Assembly (NCBI GenBank): GCA_014728225.1
Contig: WJLX01000141.1
Span: 1 to 36,517 of the forward strand
DNA from: Candidatus Coatesbacteria bacterium
GTDB lineage: Bacteria > RBG-13-66-14
Length of the DNA stretch: 36,517 nucleotides
Reading direction: 5' to 3'
Shown here: positions 23,671-34,461 of the stretch, piece by piece
Position numbering within the stretch: position 1 is the stretch's first letter
How the letters are laid out: every line of letters starts with the position of its first letter
Notes under the pieces: generated by a model
Told to the model about the DNA's origin: nothing
Database searches by the model: none
Seen by the model: only the letters and a program-made list of their open reading frames with translations
Made by a program: the position numbers and the translations under genes

Positions 23671-24534
23671 CTACGAGGTTTTGACCTGACCCTTGGCGCG
23701 GGCGCCGCCCTGCTTGCCGCGACGACGGCCCAGGACCATGTAGCGGTTCTTGGACTTGCGGGTGCGCTTGCCCTTGGTCAGCTTGCCCCAGGGGGAGCTG
23801 GGGTGGCGACCGCCCGAGGTGCGGCCCTCGCCGCCGCCGTGGGGGTGGTCGACGGGGTTCATCACCACGCCGCGGACCTTGGGACGCCGGCCGAGCCAGC
23901 GCTTGCGGCCGGCCTTGCCCAGGGCGACCTGGTTGTGCTCGGCCAGGCCGACCTGGCCGATGGTGGCCCGGCAGTTGAGGTTGACCAGGCGGACCTCGCC
24001 CGAGGGCAGGCGCAGGTGGCCCCAGTCGCCCTCCTTGGCGGCCAAGCGGGCCCAGGCGCCGGCGCTGCGGGCCATCTGCCCGCCCTTGCCGGGCTTGAGC
24101 TCGACGTTGTGGACCAGGTGGCCGACGGGGACGCTGCGCAGGGGCATGGCGTTGCCGGGCTTGACCTCGACGGCCTCGCCGCTGATGACGGTGTCGCCGA
24201 CGGTCAGGCCGCGGGCGTGAAGGATATAACGCCAGTCGCCGTCGAGGTACTTGACCAGGGCCAGATTGGACGAGCGGTTGGGATCGTAGTCGATCGAGGC
24301 GACCACGCCGGGGACGCCGTCCTTGGTGCGCTTGAAGTCGACGACGCGGAGCTGGCGTTTGTGGCCGCCGCCCAGACGCCGCATGGTGATGCGGCCGGTG
24401 TTGTTGCGGCCGCCCTTGCTGTGCTTGGCCTTGCGCAGGCCCTTGGGCGAGCGGGCTTTGTTCAAGCCGTCGGCCTTGAGCCGGGTGGCGTGGCGGGTGC
24501 CGGCCGAGGTCGGCTTCATTTTCTTGACGGACAT
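23671..24534 (-). CDS. rplB: 50S ribosomal protein L2
   Basis: L2 (287 residues) is essential for subunit association and near the peptidyl transferase centre. Landmarks are GRNNTGRITMRRLGGGHKRQLRVVDFKRTKDGVPGVVASIDYDPNRSSNLALV, the SH3-like domain, and VMNPVDHPHGGGEGRTSGGRHPSSPWG with the conserved His at the active-site side. Slightly longer than the common 273-277 residues, mainly at the N-terminus. Confidence 0.98.
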   Translation of the reverse strand: MSVKKMKPTSAGTRHATRLKADGLNKARSPKGLRKAKHSKGGRNNTGRITMRRLGGGHKRQLRVVDFKRTKDGVPGVVASIDYDPNRSSNLALVKYLDGDWRYILHARGLTVGDTVISGEAVEVKPGNAMPLRSVPVGHLVHNVELKPGKGGQMARSAGAWARLAAKEGDWGHLRLPSGEVRLVNLNCRATIGQVGLAEHNQVALGKAGRKRWLGRRPKVRGVVMNPVDHPHGGGEGRTSGGRHPSSPWGKLTKGKRTRKSKNRYMVLGRRRGKQGGARAKGQVKTS

Positions 24535-24588
24535 CGTGGGCTCCTTGGCGGCTGAGTTCCGGGGCGCCTGGCCGCCGGAACGGCTCGC

Positions 24589-24879
24589 TTAGGCGTTCTC
24601 GAAGATATTGATCCGGTTGTCCGGGGCCAGGGTGACGACGGCCTTCTTGTAGGCGGCCGTGCTGCCCTCTTTAAAACGCTGGGTGCGCTTCTTGCCGGAG
24701 AAATTGGCGGTGTTGACCCGCAGCACCTTGACCTTGAAGGCCTCTTCGACGGCGTGCTTGATCTCGATCTTGTTGGCGTCGTGCAGGACGATGAAGTGGT
24801 ACTTGTTGCGGTCCTCGCGATCGAGGGAGGCCTTGTCGCCCAGCACGGGGCGGATGAGGATCTCGTGGGGCTCTCTCAC
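24589..24879 (-). CDS. rplW: 50S ribosomal protein L23
   Basis: L23 (96 residues) sits at the tunnel exit and docks trigger factor and SRP. EILIRPVLGDKASLDREDRNKYHFIVLHDANKIEIKHAVEEAFKVKVLRVNTANFSGKKRTQRFKEGSTAAYKKAVVTLAP matches the family. The GTG start overlaps the rplD stop by 4 nt (GTGA), indicating coupling. Confidence 0.96.
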   Translation of the reverse strand: MREPHEILIRPVLGDKASLDREDRNKYHFIVLHDANKIEIKHAVEEAFKVKVLRVNTANFSGKKRTQRFKEGSTAAYKKAVVTLAPDNRINIFENA

Positions 24880-25499
24880 CGGGAGTCACCTCCGAGCTTG
24901 CCGGCCAGGCGCTCGGCGGCGGCGCGGGTGAAGACCAGCTTGCCGTGCCAGAGCACCAGGTGGGGGTTGAGATCGTCGACGCGGGTCAGCCGGCAGCCGG
25001 GGATGTTGCGGCTGGACTTCCAGAGGACGGCGTCGCCGTCGGTGGTGACGAGGAGAGGCTTCTCCCGGGCGTCGAGGTTGCCCAGCACCCGGAAGACCTC
25101 ACGGGTTTTGGGTTCGTCGATCCGCCACTCGTCGAGGATGCGGATGTCGGTGGTGCGGCAGCCCAGGGCCTCGGCCAGGGCGCGGCGCCGGACCTTCTTG
25201 GGCAGGCGCTGCTCGTAGCTGCGCGGCCGGGGCCCGAAGGTGATGCCGCCGGTGCGCCAGATGGGGCTGCGCCGGGAGCCGTGACGGGCCCGGCCGGTGC
25301 CCTTCTGCCGCCAGGGTTTGCGGCCGCCGCCGCGCACTTCGGCGCGGGTCTTGGTCGAGGCGGTGCCGCGGCGCCGGTTGGCGTGCAGGGCGCGGACCAC
25401 GTTGGAGACGGTGGTCGTGGGACCGTCGAGCTCCTCGAGGGGCAGCTCCAGCTCGCCGACGGATTCGCCGTCACGGTTGAAAACTTCGAAGGTCAGCAT
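24876..25499 (-). CDS. rplD: 50S ribosomal protein L4
   Basis: L4 (207 residues) has a globular domain and a long tunnel-reaching loop, seen here as ALHANRRRGTASTKTRAEVRGGGRKPWRQKGTGRARHGSRRSPIWRTGGITFGPRPR. In some bacteria L4 autoregulates the S10 operon. The start is 3 nt downstream of rplC and the end overlaps rplW. Confidence 0.97.
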   Translation of the reverse strand: MLTFEVFNRDGESVGELELPLEELDGPTTTVSNVVRALHANRRRGTASTKTRAEVRGGGRKPWRQKGTGRARHGSRRSPIWRTGGITFGPRPRSYEQRLPKKVRRRALAEALGCRTTDIRILDEWRIDEPKTREVFRVLGNLDAREKPLLVTTDGDAVLWKSSRNIPGCRLTRVDDLNPHLVLWHGKLVFTRAAAERLAGKLGGDSR

Positions 25500-25502
25500 G
25501 GT

Positions 25503-26123
25503 CTAGCTCCGAACGCGGACGATGATCCGTCCGCCCTTGGCGCCGGGGACGGCGCCCTTGACGTAAAGCAGATTGTTTTCGGCGTCTACGCGGACGACTT
25601 TGAGGTTGCGCGTCGTCTGGCGCTCGTTACCGTAATGCCCGGGCAGGCGCTTGCCCTTGACCACCTTGGAGGGCCAGGCGCAGGCGCCGATGGAGCCCGG
25701 GGCGCGGTGGAAATGAGCGCCGTGGGTGTTGGGACCGCCGGCGAAACCGTGGCGTTTGACCGCTCCGGCGAAGCCGCGTCCCTTGGTGCGTCCGATGACG
25801 TCGACGGCTTCAATTTCGTCGAAGAGGGAGACGTCGACGGTGTCGCCCGGTGTGTAGTCGTCGTCGGCCTCACAGGGAACCTCGGCCAGCCAGCGCCGCG
25901 GTTCGAGCTTGCGCTGCTCGAACTGGCCGCGCAGGGGCCGGGTCAGCCGGGCGGCCTTGACCTGGCCGTAGCCCAACTGAACGGCGGTATAGCCGTGGCG
26001 GTCCGGGGTTCGCACGTCGGTGACGGTGCAGGGGCCCAACTCGAGGACCGTGACGGGCACGAGGGCGTCCTCGACGTAGATCTGGGTCATTCCCAGTTTG
26101 CGACCTAATAAGCCCTTTACCAC
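25503..26123 (-). CDS. rplC: 50S ribosomal protein L3
   Basis: L3 (206 residues) starts MVKGLLGRKLGMTQIYVEDALVPVTVLELGPCTVTDVRT and contains the central extension KGRGFAGAVKRHGFAGGPNTHGAHFHRAPGSIGACAWPSKVVKGKRLPGHYGNERQTTRNLKVV that reaches the peptidyl transferase centre. It lies 67 nt after rpsJ. Confidence 0.98.
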   Translation of the reverse strand: MVKGLLGRKLGMTQIYVEDALVPVTVLELGPCTVTDVRTPDRHGYTAVQLGYGQVKAARLTRPLRGQFEQRKLEPRRWLAEVPCEADDDYTPGDTVDVSLFDEIEAVDVIGRTKGRGFAGAVKRHGFAGGPNTHGAHFHRAPGSIGACAWPSKVVKGKRLPGHYGNERQTTRNLKVVRVDAENNLLYVKGAVPGAKGGRIIVRVRS

Positions 26124-26190
26124 TTTGACTCTCTCTTGTTCGGGCGTCCGGTGGGGGAGCGTGCGGGCCGCTCCGGCCGTTGCGGCGCCG

Positions 26191-26502
<312 letters not shown>

Positions 26503-26577
26503 AACCCTTCTTTGGTTCGTTATCCGGGGGATCGAGTCGGCCGGTGTGGCTACAGCCGCGGCGGACCCGGTGATTGA

Positions 26578-26603
26578 CCGGGCGACGGTCGGCCGTCGCC
26601 CGG
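26578..26603 (-). other. Strong 10-bp stem-loop between tuf and rpsJ
   Basis: CCGGGCGACG (26578-26587) is perfectly complementary to CGTCGCCCGG (26594-26603), with a 6-nt loop. It begins 16 nt past the tuf stop and has no T tract on either strand. It could be a processing, pausing or attenuation structure separating tuf from the S10 genes; no promoter for rpsJ was recognised downstream. Confidence 0.6.
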
Positions 26604-26619
26604 CCTGTTCCACTGACGC

Positions 26620-27822
<1,203 letters not shown>

Positions 27823-28059
27823 CTTGGTCTCCTCTAAATGGGCTCATGAGCCGAGTTTGGAAACATGCCAGCGTGTCTGTCTTTTTCAAAGGTTAAGTAA
27901 TCAAGCTGCGAAAACTCGATACCGTTGGGTGGTCGCTTTTGGCTGTTCCGGAGCAAAGCCTTGTACGTTGCCGAGACGGTGCCGGTCCGGGCCTGGAAAC
28001 GGGAACACGAACCCGACCGGCACTTGGCAGTCTTTGGCCAGGCTTAGGCCATGCTTAGC

Positions 28060-28133
28060 GGATCCTTCTGCGCGGATCCTCCTGCGGGTCCTCCTGCGGG
28101 TCCTCCTGCGGGTCCTTCTGCGGGTCCTTCTGC
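28060..28133. repeat. 12-bp tandem repeat in the fusA-tuf spacer (SD-like on the transcribed strand)
   Basis: Six units related to GGGTCCTCCTGC: 28060-28071, 28074-28085, 28086-28097, 28098-28109, 28110-28121 and 28122-28133, with a decayed seventh after that. On the minus strand each unit reads GCAGGAGGACCC or GCAGAAGGACCC, so every unit presents an AGGAGGA- or AGAAGGA-like Shine-Dalgarno sequence, without a suitably placed start codon, about 240-310 nt upstream of tuf. Confidence 0.85.
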
Positions 28134-28233
28134 GGGTGCTTCGGTCGGCTACTTATGGAGCGTACTCCCGAGAAGTCCGGTCCTCACGGTCTCGACCGCA
28201 CGCGGTCCCGCTCGTGAGGTGCAAAGGGCCGAC

Positions 28234-28242
28234 AATATAACA
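28234..28242 (-). promoter_or_regulatory. Possible extended -10 promoter for tuf
   Basis: On the minus strand TGTTATATT (28234-28242) is an extended -10 (TGn plus TATATT) about 70 nt past the fusA stop. The -35 region is not recognisable. It would give tuf its own transcript with a leader of roughly 400 nt through the tandem repeat. Confidence 0.35.
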
Positions 28243-28308
28243 CAGGTCGCCGAGACAAGTCCAGCCCCAAAAGGTGCGCCCTGCGTCTTTTCGACCTGTG
28301 CGGGTCGT

Positions 28309-30399
28309 TTATTTGTCCCACCAGCGCCCCGGGGCGTCCTCGGGAACGGGATCATAACGCTCGAACTGCATGTGATAGGCGGCGCGGCCCTGGGTCAGCG
28401 AGCGCACGGCGGTGGCGTAGCCGAACATCGCCGACAGCGGCACCAGGGCGTCGATGATCTGGGCGCCGCCGCGAACCTGGGTCTCCAGGATCTGACCCCG
28501 GCGGGCGACCAGGTCCTTGAGCACATTGCCGACGAAGTCCTCGGGACAGGTGATCTCCAGGGCCATGGTCGGTTCGAGGACCACGGCGGCGGCCTGTTCG
28601 CAGGCCTGATGGAAGGCCCGGAAGGCGGCGGCCTGGAAGACCTCGGGCGTCGAGGCCTCGTCGTCGTGGCGCGCCCCGACGAGGCGGGCCTTGACGTCGA
28701 CCATCGGATAGCCGGCGACGGGGCCGGAGAAGGTGCCCTGACGGCAGCCCTCGGCGATCGCCGCGTGGAAATCCCGGGGCAGTTCATCGATATCGCCGGT
28801 GAAGGCGAAGCCGGCGCCGGATGCGTTGGGTTCAACGGCCACAGCGACCTCGGCGAACTGCCGCCTGCCGCCCAGCAAGCGATCGAGGGTGAAACGGGCC
28901 TTGCCGGCGGCGGTGACGGATTCCTTGTAGGCGATCTGGGGCTCGCCGACGCGACAGCCGACGTTGAACTCGCGCCGCAGGCGGTCGACGATCACCTCGA
29001 GGTGCAGCTCGCCCATGCCGGAGATGATCCGTTGGCCGGTCTCGGCGTCTTCGTGAACGGTGAAGGTCGGATCGTCGGCGGCCAGCTCGTCCAGGGACGC
29101 CTCGAGCTTCTTCTCGTCCTCCGTCGAGCGGGGCTCGATGGCCACGCGGACGACGGGCTCCGGGAATTCGATCTCGCCGAGGACCAGGGGGTACCGGGGA
29201 TCGCAGAGGGTGTCGTTGGTGCGACAGCCTTTGAGGCCGACGGCGGCGCCGATCTCGCCGGGACCCAGGGTCTTGACGTCGTGCTTTTTATTGGCGTGCA
29301 TCTCCAGCAGGCGGTTGATGCGCACCTTGCGGCCGGTGTGGCTGTTGAGCAGGACGTCCTTGACGCTCAGGGTGCCCGAGTAGGTGCGGAAGAAGGTCAG
29401 GTTGCCGACGAAGGGGTCGGTGGCCGTCTTGAAGACGTAGGCCGTGGACGGTTCGCCGGCGTCGGGCCGGCGCGTCTCCCGTTCACCGTTTTCCGGGTTG
29501 AGCCCGCCGACGGCGCCGCGGTCCAGCGGACTGGGCAGCAGATCGATGACGGCGTCGATGACCGGCTGGACGCCCTTGTTGCGCAGGGCGCTGGCGGCGA
29601 AGACCGGGTGCAGCTCGCTGGCCAGGGTGCCGGCGCGCAGGGCGGCCAGCAAGAGCCCGGGGTCCAGCTCCTCACCGTGAAGGTAGGCCTCGAGCAGCCC
29701 ATCGTCGTAGTCGCAGGCGGCCTCGACGAGACGCTCCCGGTAGGGCGCGGCGTAGTCGCGCTCCCCGTCGGTCAGGGTACGGCGCTCGACGGACAGGCCC
29801 AGATCATCGCCGAAGGTGACCAGCTCCTCGCGGACCAGGTCGATGACGCCGCGGAACTCGTCCTCCAGCCCCAGGGGGATGGTGACGGGGACGGGGGAGG
29901 CTTCGAGTTTGTCGACGAGGTCGGCGACGGCGCGGTCGTAATCGGCGCCGATGCGGTCGAGCTTGTTGATGACGGCGATGCGCGGTACGCCGTAACGGGC
30001 GGCCTGGCGCCAGACGGTCTCGGACTGCGGCTGAACTCCCGCCACGCCGCAGAAGACGCCCACGGCGCCGTCCAGAACTCTCAAAGAACGCTCCACCTCG
30101 ACGGTGAAGTCGACGTGGCCCGGGGTGTCGATGATGTTGATCCGGTGCTCGCGCCAGAAGCAGGTGGTGGCGGCGGAGGTGATGGTGATGCCGCGCTCCT
30201 TCTCCTGCTCCATCCAGTCCATCTCGGCGGCCCCGTCGTGGACCTCGCCGATCTTGTGAGTCTTGCCCGTATAGTAAAGGATCCGCTCGGTCAGGGTGGT
30301 CTTGCCGGCGTCGATATGGGCGGTGATCCCGACGTTGCGCACCCGGGCGATCTCGGCGTCGGTTTTCGCGCTGGCGTTTGTGTGGCTCGCTTTACTCAC
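28309..30399 (-). CDS. fusA: Elongation factor G
   Basis: EF-G (696 residues) drives translocation and ribosome recycling. The G domain shows [79 protein letters not shown] and [11 protein letters not shown]. Domains II-V follow, with [20 protein letters not shown], the domain IV segment [15 protein letters not shown] and [30 protein letters not shown]. The GTG at 30397-30399 yields the family's length; upstream codons have no similarity. Separated from rpsG by an atypically long 626-nt spacer. Confidence 0.97.
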   Translation of the reverse strand: MSKASHTNASAKTDAEIARVRNVGITAHIDAGKTTLTERILYYTGKTHKIGEVHDGAAEMDWMEQEKERGITITSAATTCFWREHRINIIDTPGHVDFTVEVERSLRVLDGAVGVFCGVAGVQPQSETVWRQAARYGVPRIAVINKLDRIGADYDRAVADLVDKLEASPVPVTIPLGLEDEFRGVIDLVREELVTFGDDLGLSVERRTLTDGERDYAAPYRERLVEAACDYDDGLLEAYLHGEELDPGLLLAALRAGTLASELHPVFAASALRNKGVQPVIDAVIDLLPSPLDRGAVGGLNPENGERETRRPDAGEPSTAYVFKTATDPFVGNLTFFRTYSGTLSVKDVLLNSHTGRKVRINRLLEMHANKKHDVKTLGPGEIGAAVGLKGCRTNDTLCDPRYPLVLGEIEFPEPVVRVAIEPRSTEDEKKLEASLDELAADDPTFTVHEDAETGQRIISGMGELHLEVIVDRLRREFNVGCRVGEPQIAYKESVTAAGKARFTLDRLLGGRRQFAEVAVAVEPNASGAGFAFTGDIDELPRDFHAAIAEGCRQGTFSGPVAGYPMVDVKARLVGARHDDEASTPEVFQAAAFRAFHQACEQAAAVVLEPTMALEITCPEDFVGNVLKDLVARRGQILETQVRGGAQIIDALVPLSAMFGYATAVRSLTQGRAAYHMQFERYDPVPEDAPGRWWDK

Positions 30400-31025
30400 G
30401 GGTGATCCTGACGGCCGGGACGGCGTACGGCGGGTAAAGTCCGCCCAGAACCGGCCCGGCGGCGTCCCGGGCCGATGTCGGGTGGATGTCGGGCGTACAT
30501 CCGCCGCACGGACGCCGGTGAGACCGCTGTCGTCTCGGCGGTTCCGTGCGCGATGGTTTAAGCTGTAGTTGCAGTCGCCCCATGGGCGGGTGCGAGGTCG
30601 GGCGCGGCCCGACACTGACCGGTCGCCGGCGAACCGTCTGCCGCCCGCTGATCGTCGCCCGCTGCCCGATGATATGCGTCGACGGGGTACGGCTGAGATC
30701 TCGGGGACGGCTGGGGTATGGCGCGGGGCCTATCTCAGCCCCTCCGGTCTTTCCGGGGGCCCTTGTCGGTCGGCGCTCCGACGGGAGACGTGCGGCGCGG
30801 CGGCCTTAGCGGGCGCTGATTATGGCTGGACGAGGTGCTTCGGCGGTCTCATTCGGGGTGCCTTGTCGATAAGGTCCCTGTCGAATGCCGACCGTCCTGG
30901 GATAGCGACCGTGCCGATTGCCCGGTCCCCAGTCCAGCCCACCCGGCTCGGTGGGGGGTTGACGAGTTTCCCGCCGCGCAGGCGGGACGGCGTCAAGACC
31001 CCGGGGAAGGGTGTTGCTGCTGCGC
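30400..31025. other. Gene-free spacer between rpsG and fusA
   Basis: This is the longest gap inside the supercluster (626 nt). Reading frames on the plus strand here are overlapping, Arg- or Pro-rich and without recognisable family, ribosome-binding site or membrane segment, so none is called. An AGTCCAGCCC unit at 30931-30940 resembles the motif repeated in the secY, tuf and tRNA spacers. Confidence 0.55.
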
Positions 31026-31496
31026 TTAGACGCGGAAGTGGGCGAAGGCCTTGTTGGCCTCGGCCATGCGGTGCGTGTCCTCGCGCTTCTTGACGGAGGC
31101 GCCGACGCCGTTATGGGCGTCGATCAGCTCCATGGCTAGCTTATTGGTCATGCCGTGCTCGTGACGCTTGCGGGCGAAAGAGATCATCCAGCGGATGGCC
31201 AGGGTGACCTTGCGCTCCGGCGAAACCTCGAGGGGCACCTGGTAGGTGGCGCCGCCGATGCGGCGGCTCTTGACCTCGAGGGTCGGCTTGACGTTCTTGA
31301 GGGCGTCCTGGAAGACCTGGAAGCCTTCCTTGCCCGTTTTCTTTTCGACGAGCTCGAGGGCGTCGTAGAAGATGTGCTCGGCGGTGGACTTCTTGCCGTC
31401 GTACATCAGATTGTTGATGAAGCGCGTCACCAACGGTGAACCGTGAAGTGGATCCGGGGTCAGCTTGCGCCGGGAGACCTTCTGTCTGCGGGACAT
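31026..31496 (-). CDS. rpsG: 30S ribosomal protein S7
   Basis: S7 (156 residues) organises the 30S head and the mRNA exit. [69 protein letters not shown] and [39 protein letters not shown] are family-typical. It starts 3 nt after rpsL. Confidence 0.98.
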   Translation of the reverse strand: MSRRQKVSRRKLTPDPLHGSPLVTRFINNLMYDGKKSTAEHIFYDALELVEKKTGKEGFQVFQDALKNVKPTLEVKSRRIGGATYQVPLEVSPERKVTLAIRWMISFARKRHEHGMTNKLAMELIDAHNGVGASVKKREDTHRMAEANKAFAHFRV

Positions 31497-31499
31497 GGG

Positions 31500-31871
31500 C
31501 TAACCCTCCTTCCGGGTGCCGTACTTGGAACGCTGCTGCTTGCGACCGCTGACGCCGATAGCGTCCAGGGTGCCGCGGACGATGTGGTAGCGCACGCCGG
31601 GAAGATCCTTGACACGGCCGCCGCGGACCAGCACGATGCTGTGCTCCTGCAGGTTGTGGCCCTCGCCGGGGATGTAGCTGGTTACCTCAATCCCGTTGGT
31701 CAGACGCACACGGGCGACCTTGCGCAGGGCCGAGTTCGGCTTCTTGGGCGTCACGGTCCAGACGCGGGTGCAGACGCCCTTGCGCTGCGGACAGGACTGC
31801 AGGGCCGGCGACTTGGTCTTTTTCCGGTGGACCTTGCGACCCTTGCGGACGAGCTGGTTGACGGTCGGCAT
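31500..31871 (-). CDS. rpsL: 30S ribosomal protein S12
   Basis: S12 (123 residues) lies at the decoding centre. [60 protein letters not shown] and [29 protein letters not shown] are diagnostic. The Lys residues of TPKKPNS and GRVKDLPG, sites of known streptomycin-resistance changes, are wild type. First gene of the str operon, behind the promoter at 32015-32043. Confidence 0.98.
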   Translation of the reverse strand: MPTVNQLVRKGRKVHRKKTKSPALQSCPQRKGVCTRVWTVTPKKPNSALRKVARVRLTNGIEVTSYIPGEGHNLQEHSIVLVRGGRVKDLPGVRYHIVRGTLDAIGVSGRKQQRSKYGTRKEG

Positions 31872-32014
31872 CGGTGTTTCTACCTCGGATGCGTTGTAAG
31901 GGCGCTTAGCGGGAAAGAGTCCGGCGAGCGGTTCGTTACATCCACCCGTTAGCCCTTGGTAAATCGTAACTTACTCAGCAATAGCCTCAAAGCAGTGCGC
32001 TCGAAGGGCGATGA

Positions 32015-32043
32015 GAATAAGATAGCCTCCCGGAGTCTGTCAA
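32015..32043 (-). promoter_or_regulatory. Sigma70 promoter of the str operon
   Basis: A consensus TTGACA (32038-32043, minus strand) is followed at 17 bp by TTATTC (32015-32020). Transcription from near 32008 would give a leader of about 135 nt before rpsL. It is the strongest promoter seen upstream of the ribosomal genes and may drive much of the supercluster. The inverted-repeat copy 4 starts 58 bp upstream of the -35. Confidence 0.7.
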
Positions 32044-32100
32044 GGTTTTTCGTCGGACAAAAGCGCGCCGACACACCGCCGACACAACTACCGGGGCGAC

Positions 32101-32295
32101 CGCCCCCGCGAAAAATAGCATCCCTTGACCAAACGGTTCACCAGCGCCCGTACCGCCGGAACCGGCACGGTTTTTGCGGAGGCGGACCGTTAGCTTCCGT
32201 CGCAACGATCGCCGAGATGCAAAAACCGTGCCGGTTCCGGCGGCGGACGCTTCCAGCGGGGTGCGTAACGGGCGGGGCTGTTTTTCGCGGGGGCG
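32101..32295. repeat. Nested inverted-repeat element, copy 4 (between divergent str operon and GT-C/TPR gene)
   Basis: The outer arms CGCCCCCGCGAAAAA (32101-32115) and TTTTTCGCGGGGGCG (32281-32295) are perfect; they continue as TAGC against GCTG, where the single mismatch becomes a U-G wobble in RNA. The inner arms 32153-32177 and 32219-32243 are perfect over 25 nt around a 41-nt loop. The loop is the reverse complement of the copy 3/5 type, so this copy is inverted relative to them. Confidence 0.9.
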
Positions 32296-32373
32296 TCTTG
32301 TTTCCCTGCGGCCCAGGCGTTAAACTGGTCGTTGTTTCATCGAGCAAGCATCCCGTTCTCCGATGAGGAGCTC

Positions 32374-34461
32374 ATGAGTATTGAAACCGCAACGGCTGTG
32401 GTTGGGGGCGACGAGGGCCTCTGGGCTTGGATCCGGCGCCGCCGCTGGCCGCTCGTCATCTTTACCGTGGCGTTGGCCCTGCGGCTGGGTGCGGTGTTCA
32501 CCCTGGCCGATGAGCCCCTGGGCATGGTCAACGTCGCCGACGCCTACAAGTACGAGGAGCTGGCCGACGAGATCCTGTCCGGGGACCTGCTGGCCGGTGA
32601 CGAGGCCTTTTTTCATTCGTCGACGGGTTACCCCTACCTGCTGGCCCTGGTCTGGTCGATCTTCGGCAAGTCGCTGACCTTGGTGCGGGTGTTGCAGGCC
32701 CTGGCGGGGGCGCTGACGGCGGTGGTGCTGTTCGCGATCGCCCGGCGGTTGTTCGGCGGCGAAGCGGACACCGAACGGCGGCGCGGCGAGATCGTCGGCC
32801 GAATCACGGGTTTGGCGACGGCGTTCTACGGCTATCTGGCCTTCCTGGAATGGGACACCTTGATGACGGCCTGGGAGCTGCTGTTTCTGGCCTTGGCGCT
32901 ATGGTTTCTGCTGCGCTTTTTGGACGAGCGCGGCTGGGGGCGACTCGTTGGCGCCGGAGTTTTCTGCGGCCTGGCGGCGCTGGGGCGGCCGAACACCTGG
33001 CTGGTGGCGCTGGTGTTGGCGGTGTTCCTCATCGTGTATCTACGGCGCAGCGCGGGCTGGCGCTGGCTCAAGGCCCTCGGCGCGGGCGCGCTGATCGTCG
33101 GGCTGTGTTTCGTCTTCATCCTCCCGGTGACCCTGCGCAACGCTGCGGTGGATGAGGAGGGCGTCCTGCTGTCCTGCAACGGCGGGGTCGTTTTCTGGAT
33201 CGGCAACCATCGCGGCGCCGACGGGACCTTCAACGTACCCGATGAATTCAAGGACGAGCTCTACGCCGCGACGAAGCAACGGGCCGAGGCGATCCGCGGC
33301 CGTAGTTTGAGCGCGGCGGAGTACGACGCCTTCTGGTTCGACGAAGCGTTGGAGGAGATCTTCGCCGATCTGCCGGCGGCGATCGGCTTGATCGGCCGCA
33401 AGGCGCTGCTGTTGGTCAACGATTACGAGATGCCCAACCATCTCGACTTCTACTTCGTCCGCCGTCACGGCGGTTGGTGGTTCTGGCTGCTGCCGGTGGG
33501 CTTCTGGCTGTTGTTGCCCCTGGCTGTGGTCGGATTGGCCCGCTGGCGGCCCTGGCGGACGCGGCACTGGCTAGTCGGCGTCTACTTGTTGCTGTACGCC
33601 GTCATGGTGGTCGGGATGTTCGTCACCGGCCGTTACCGCATGCCGCTGACGCTGCTGTTGATTCCCTTCGCTGCTTACGGTGTTTATCATCTGATCGATG
33701 TTCTACGCAACCGTCGTTGGCGGGAGCTGCGTTGGACGGTGCTGTGGCTGGCGCCGGCGGCGCTGCTGGTCAACGGTCCCTGGCCGGCGGACTACCGGGT
33801 CGAGGAGGCCTACAACTGGGGGCGGCTGGCCGAGGCCCACCGACGGCTCGATGATCCGGCGGGAGCCGTGGCGGCCTATCAGGCGGCCATCGAGGAAGAA
33901 CCGGACAACCCCTTCTTCTACAACAACCTGGGCCTCTACGCCCTGGAGCGTGGCGAGCTCGAGGAGGCCGAAGGACTGCTGCGACGGGCTTACGACCTCT
34001 CGGGCGGACAGCCGGACAACGCCGCCAACCTGGCCATCGCCCTGGCCCGCAGGGGGAAAACGGTCGAGGTCGTCGGTTTGCTCGAACGGGCCCTGGAGCG
34101 CCAACCCAACCATCTCGGCTGCCTGACCAATCTGGCGGCCAGCTACCTCAATCTGGGTCGTCCTGACCTGGCGCTGGAGTACAGCGCTCGGGCCCTCGAG
34201 CTGGGCGAGGCCGCGCCCCAGCTCTACAACGTCCGGGTCTACGCCCTGCTGGGCGTTGGACGGGCCGGTGAAGCGCTCGGCCTGCTGGAGCGGGCCCTGG
34301 CCGAACTGCCCGACGAGCGCTCCCTTTGGACCACGCGCAGCTACGTCCTGTTGCAGACGGGGGACGCCGCCGGGGCCCGCTCGGCCCTGCGGCGGGCCCT
34401 GGAGCTCGAGGGGTTGCCGGATCCGCGCCTTGACACTCTGCGCGCCCAACTGGGACTGTGA
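32374..34461 (+). CDS. GT-C glycosyltransferase-like membrane protein fused to C-terminal TPR repeats
   Basis: The 695-residue protein has about ten membrane helices (residues about 27-480) followed by a soluble TPR region (about 485-690, five to six repeats such as NPFFYNNLGLYALERGELEEAEGLLRRAYDL). The first loop holds Asp56 (NVADAYKYEELADEIL) and HSSTGYPYLLALVWSIFG, the layout of PMT/ArnT-type GT-C enzymes that use lipid-linked sugars. The TPR domain probably binds a protein partner or substrate. The ATG at 32374-32376 has GATGAGGAG upstream; an earlier in-frame TTG (32332) lacks such a site. Its stop overlaps the next gene (TGATG). Sugar and acceptor are unknown. Confidence 0.85.
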   Translation: MSIETATAVVGGDEGLWAWIRRRRWPLVIFTVALALRLGAVFTLADEPLGMVNVADAYKYEELADEILSGDLLAGDEAFFHSSTGYPYLLALVWSIFGKSLTLVRVLQALAGALTAVVLFAIARRLFGGEADTERRRGEIVGRITGLATAFYGYLAFLEWDTLMTAWELLFLALALWFLLRFLDERGWGRLVGAGVFCGLAALGRPNTWLVALVLAVFLIVYLRRSAGWRWLKALGAGALIVGLCFVFILPVTLRNAAVDEEGVLLSCNGGVVFWIGNHRGADGTFNVPDEFKDELYAATKQRAEAIRGRSLSAAEYDAFWFDEALEEIFADLPAAIGLIGRKALLLVNDYEMPNHLDFYFVRRHGGWWFWLLPVGFWLLLPLAVVGLARWRPWRTRHWLVGVYLLLYAVMVVGMFVTGRYRMPLTLLLIPFAAYGVYHLIDVLRNRRWRELRWTVLWLAPAALLVNGPWPADYRVEEAYNWGRLAEAHRRLDDPAGAVAAYQAAIEEEPDNPFFYNNLGLYALERGELEEAEGLLRRAYDLSGGQPDNAANLAIALARRGKTVEVVGLLERALERQPNHLGCLTNLAASYLNLGRPDLALEYSARALELGEAAPQLYNVRVYALLGVGRAGEALGLLERALAELPDERSLWTTRSYVLLQTGDAAGARSALRRALELEGLPDPRLDTLRAQLGL

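Noticed and set aside
23626-24555. Long open frames on the plus strand opposite ribosomal protein genes (for example opposite rplB, fusA, tuf and rpoA)
   Set aside because: They are the antisense of clear ribosomal or elongation factor genes, have low-complexity Gly/Val/Asp-rich translations and lack ribosome-binding sites; high GC content makes such frames common.
28060-28133. Tandem repeat as a CRISPR array or Pro-rich coding repeat
   Set aside because: The units are 12 bp with no spacers, so it is not CRISPR; the plus-strand PPAG-type translation lies in a frame antisense to fusA with no ribosome-binding site.
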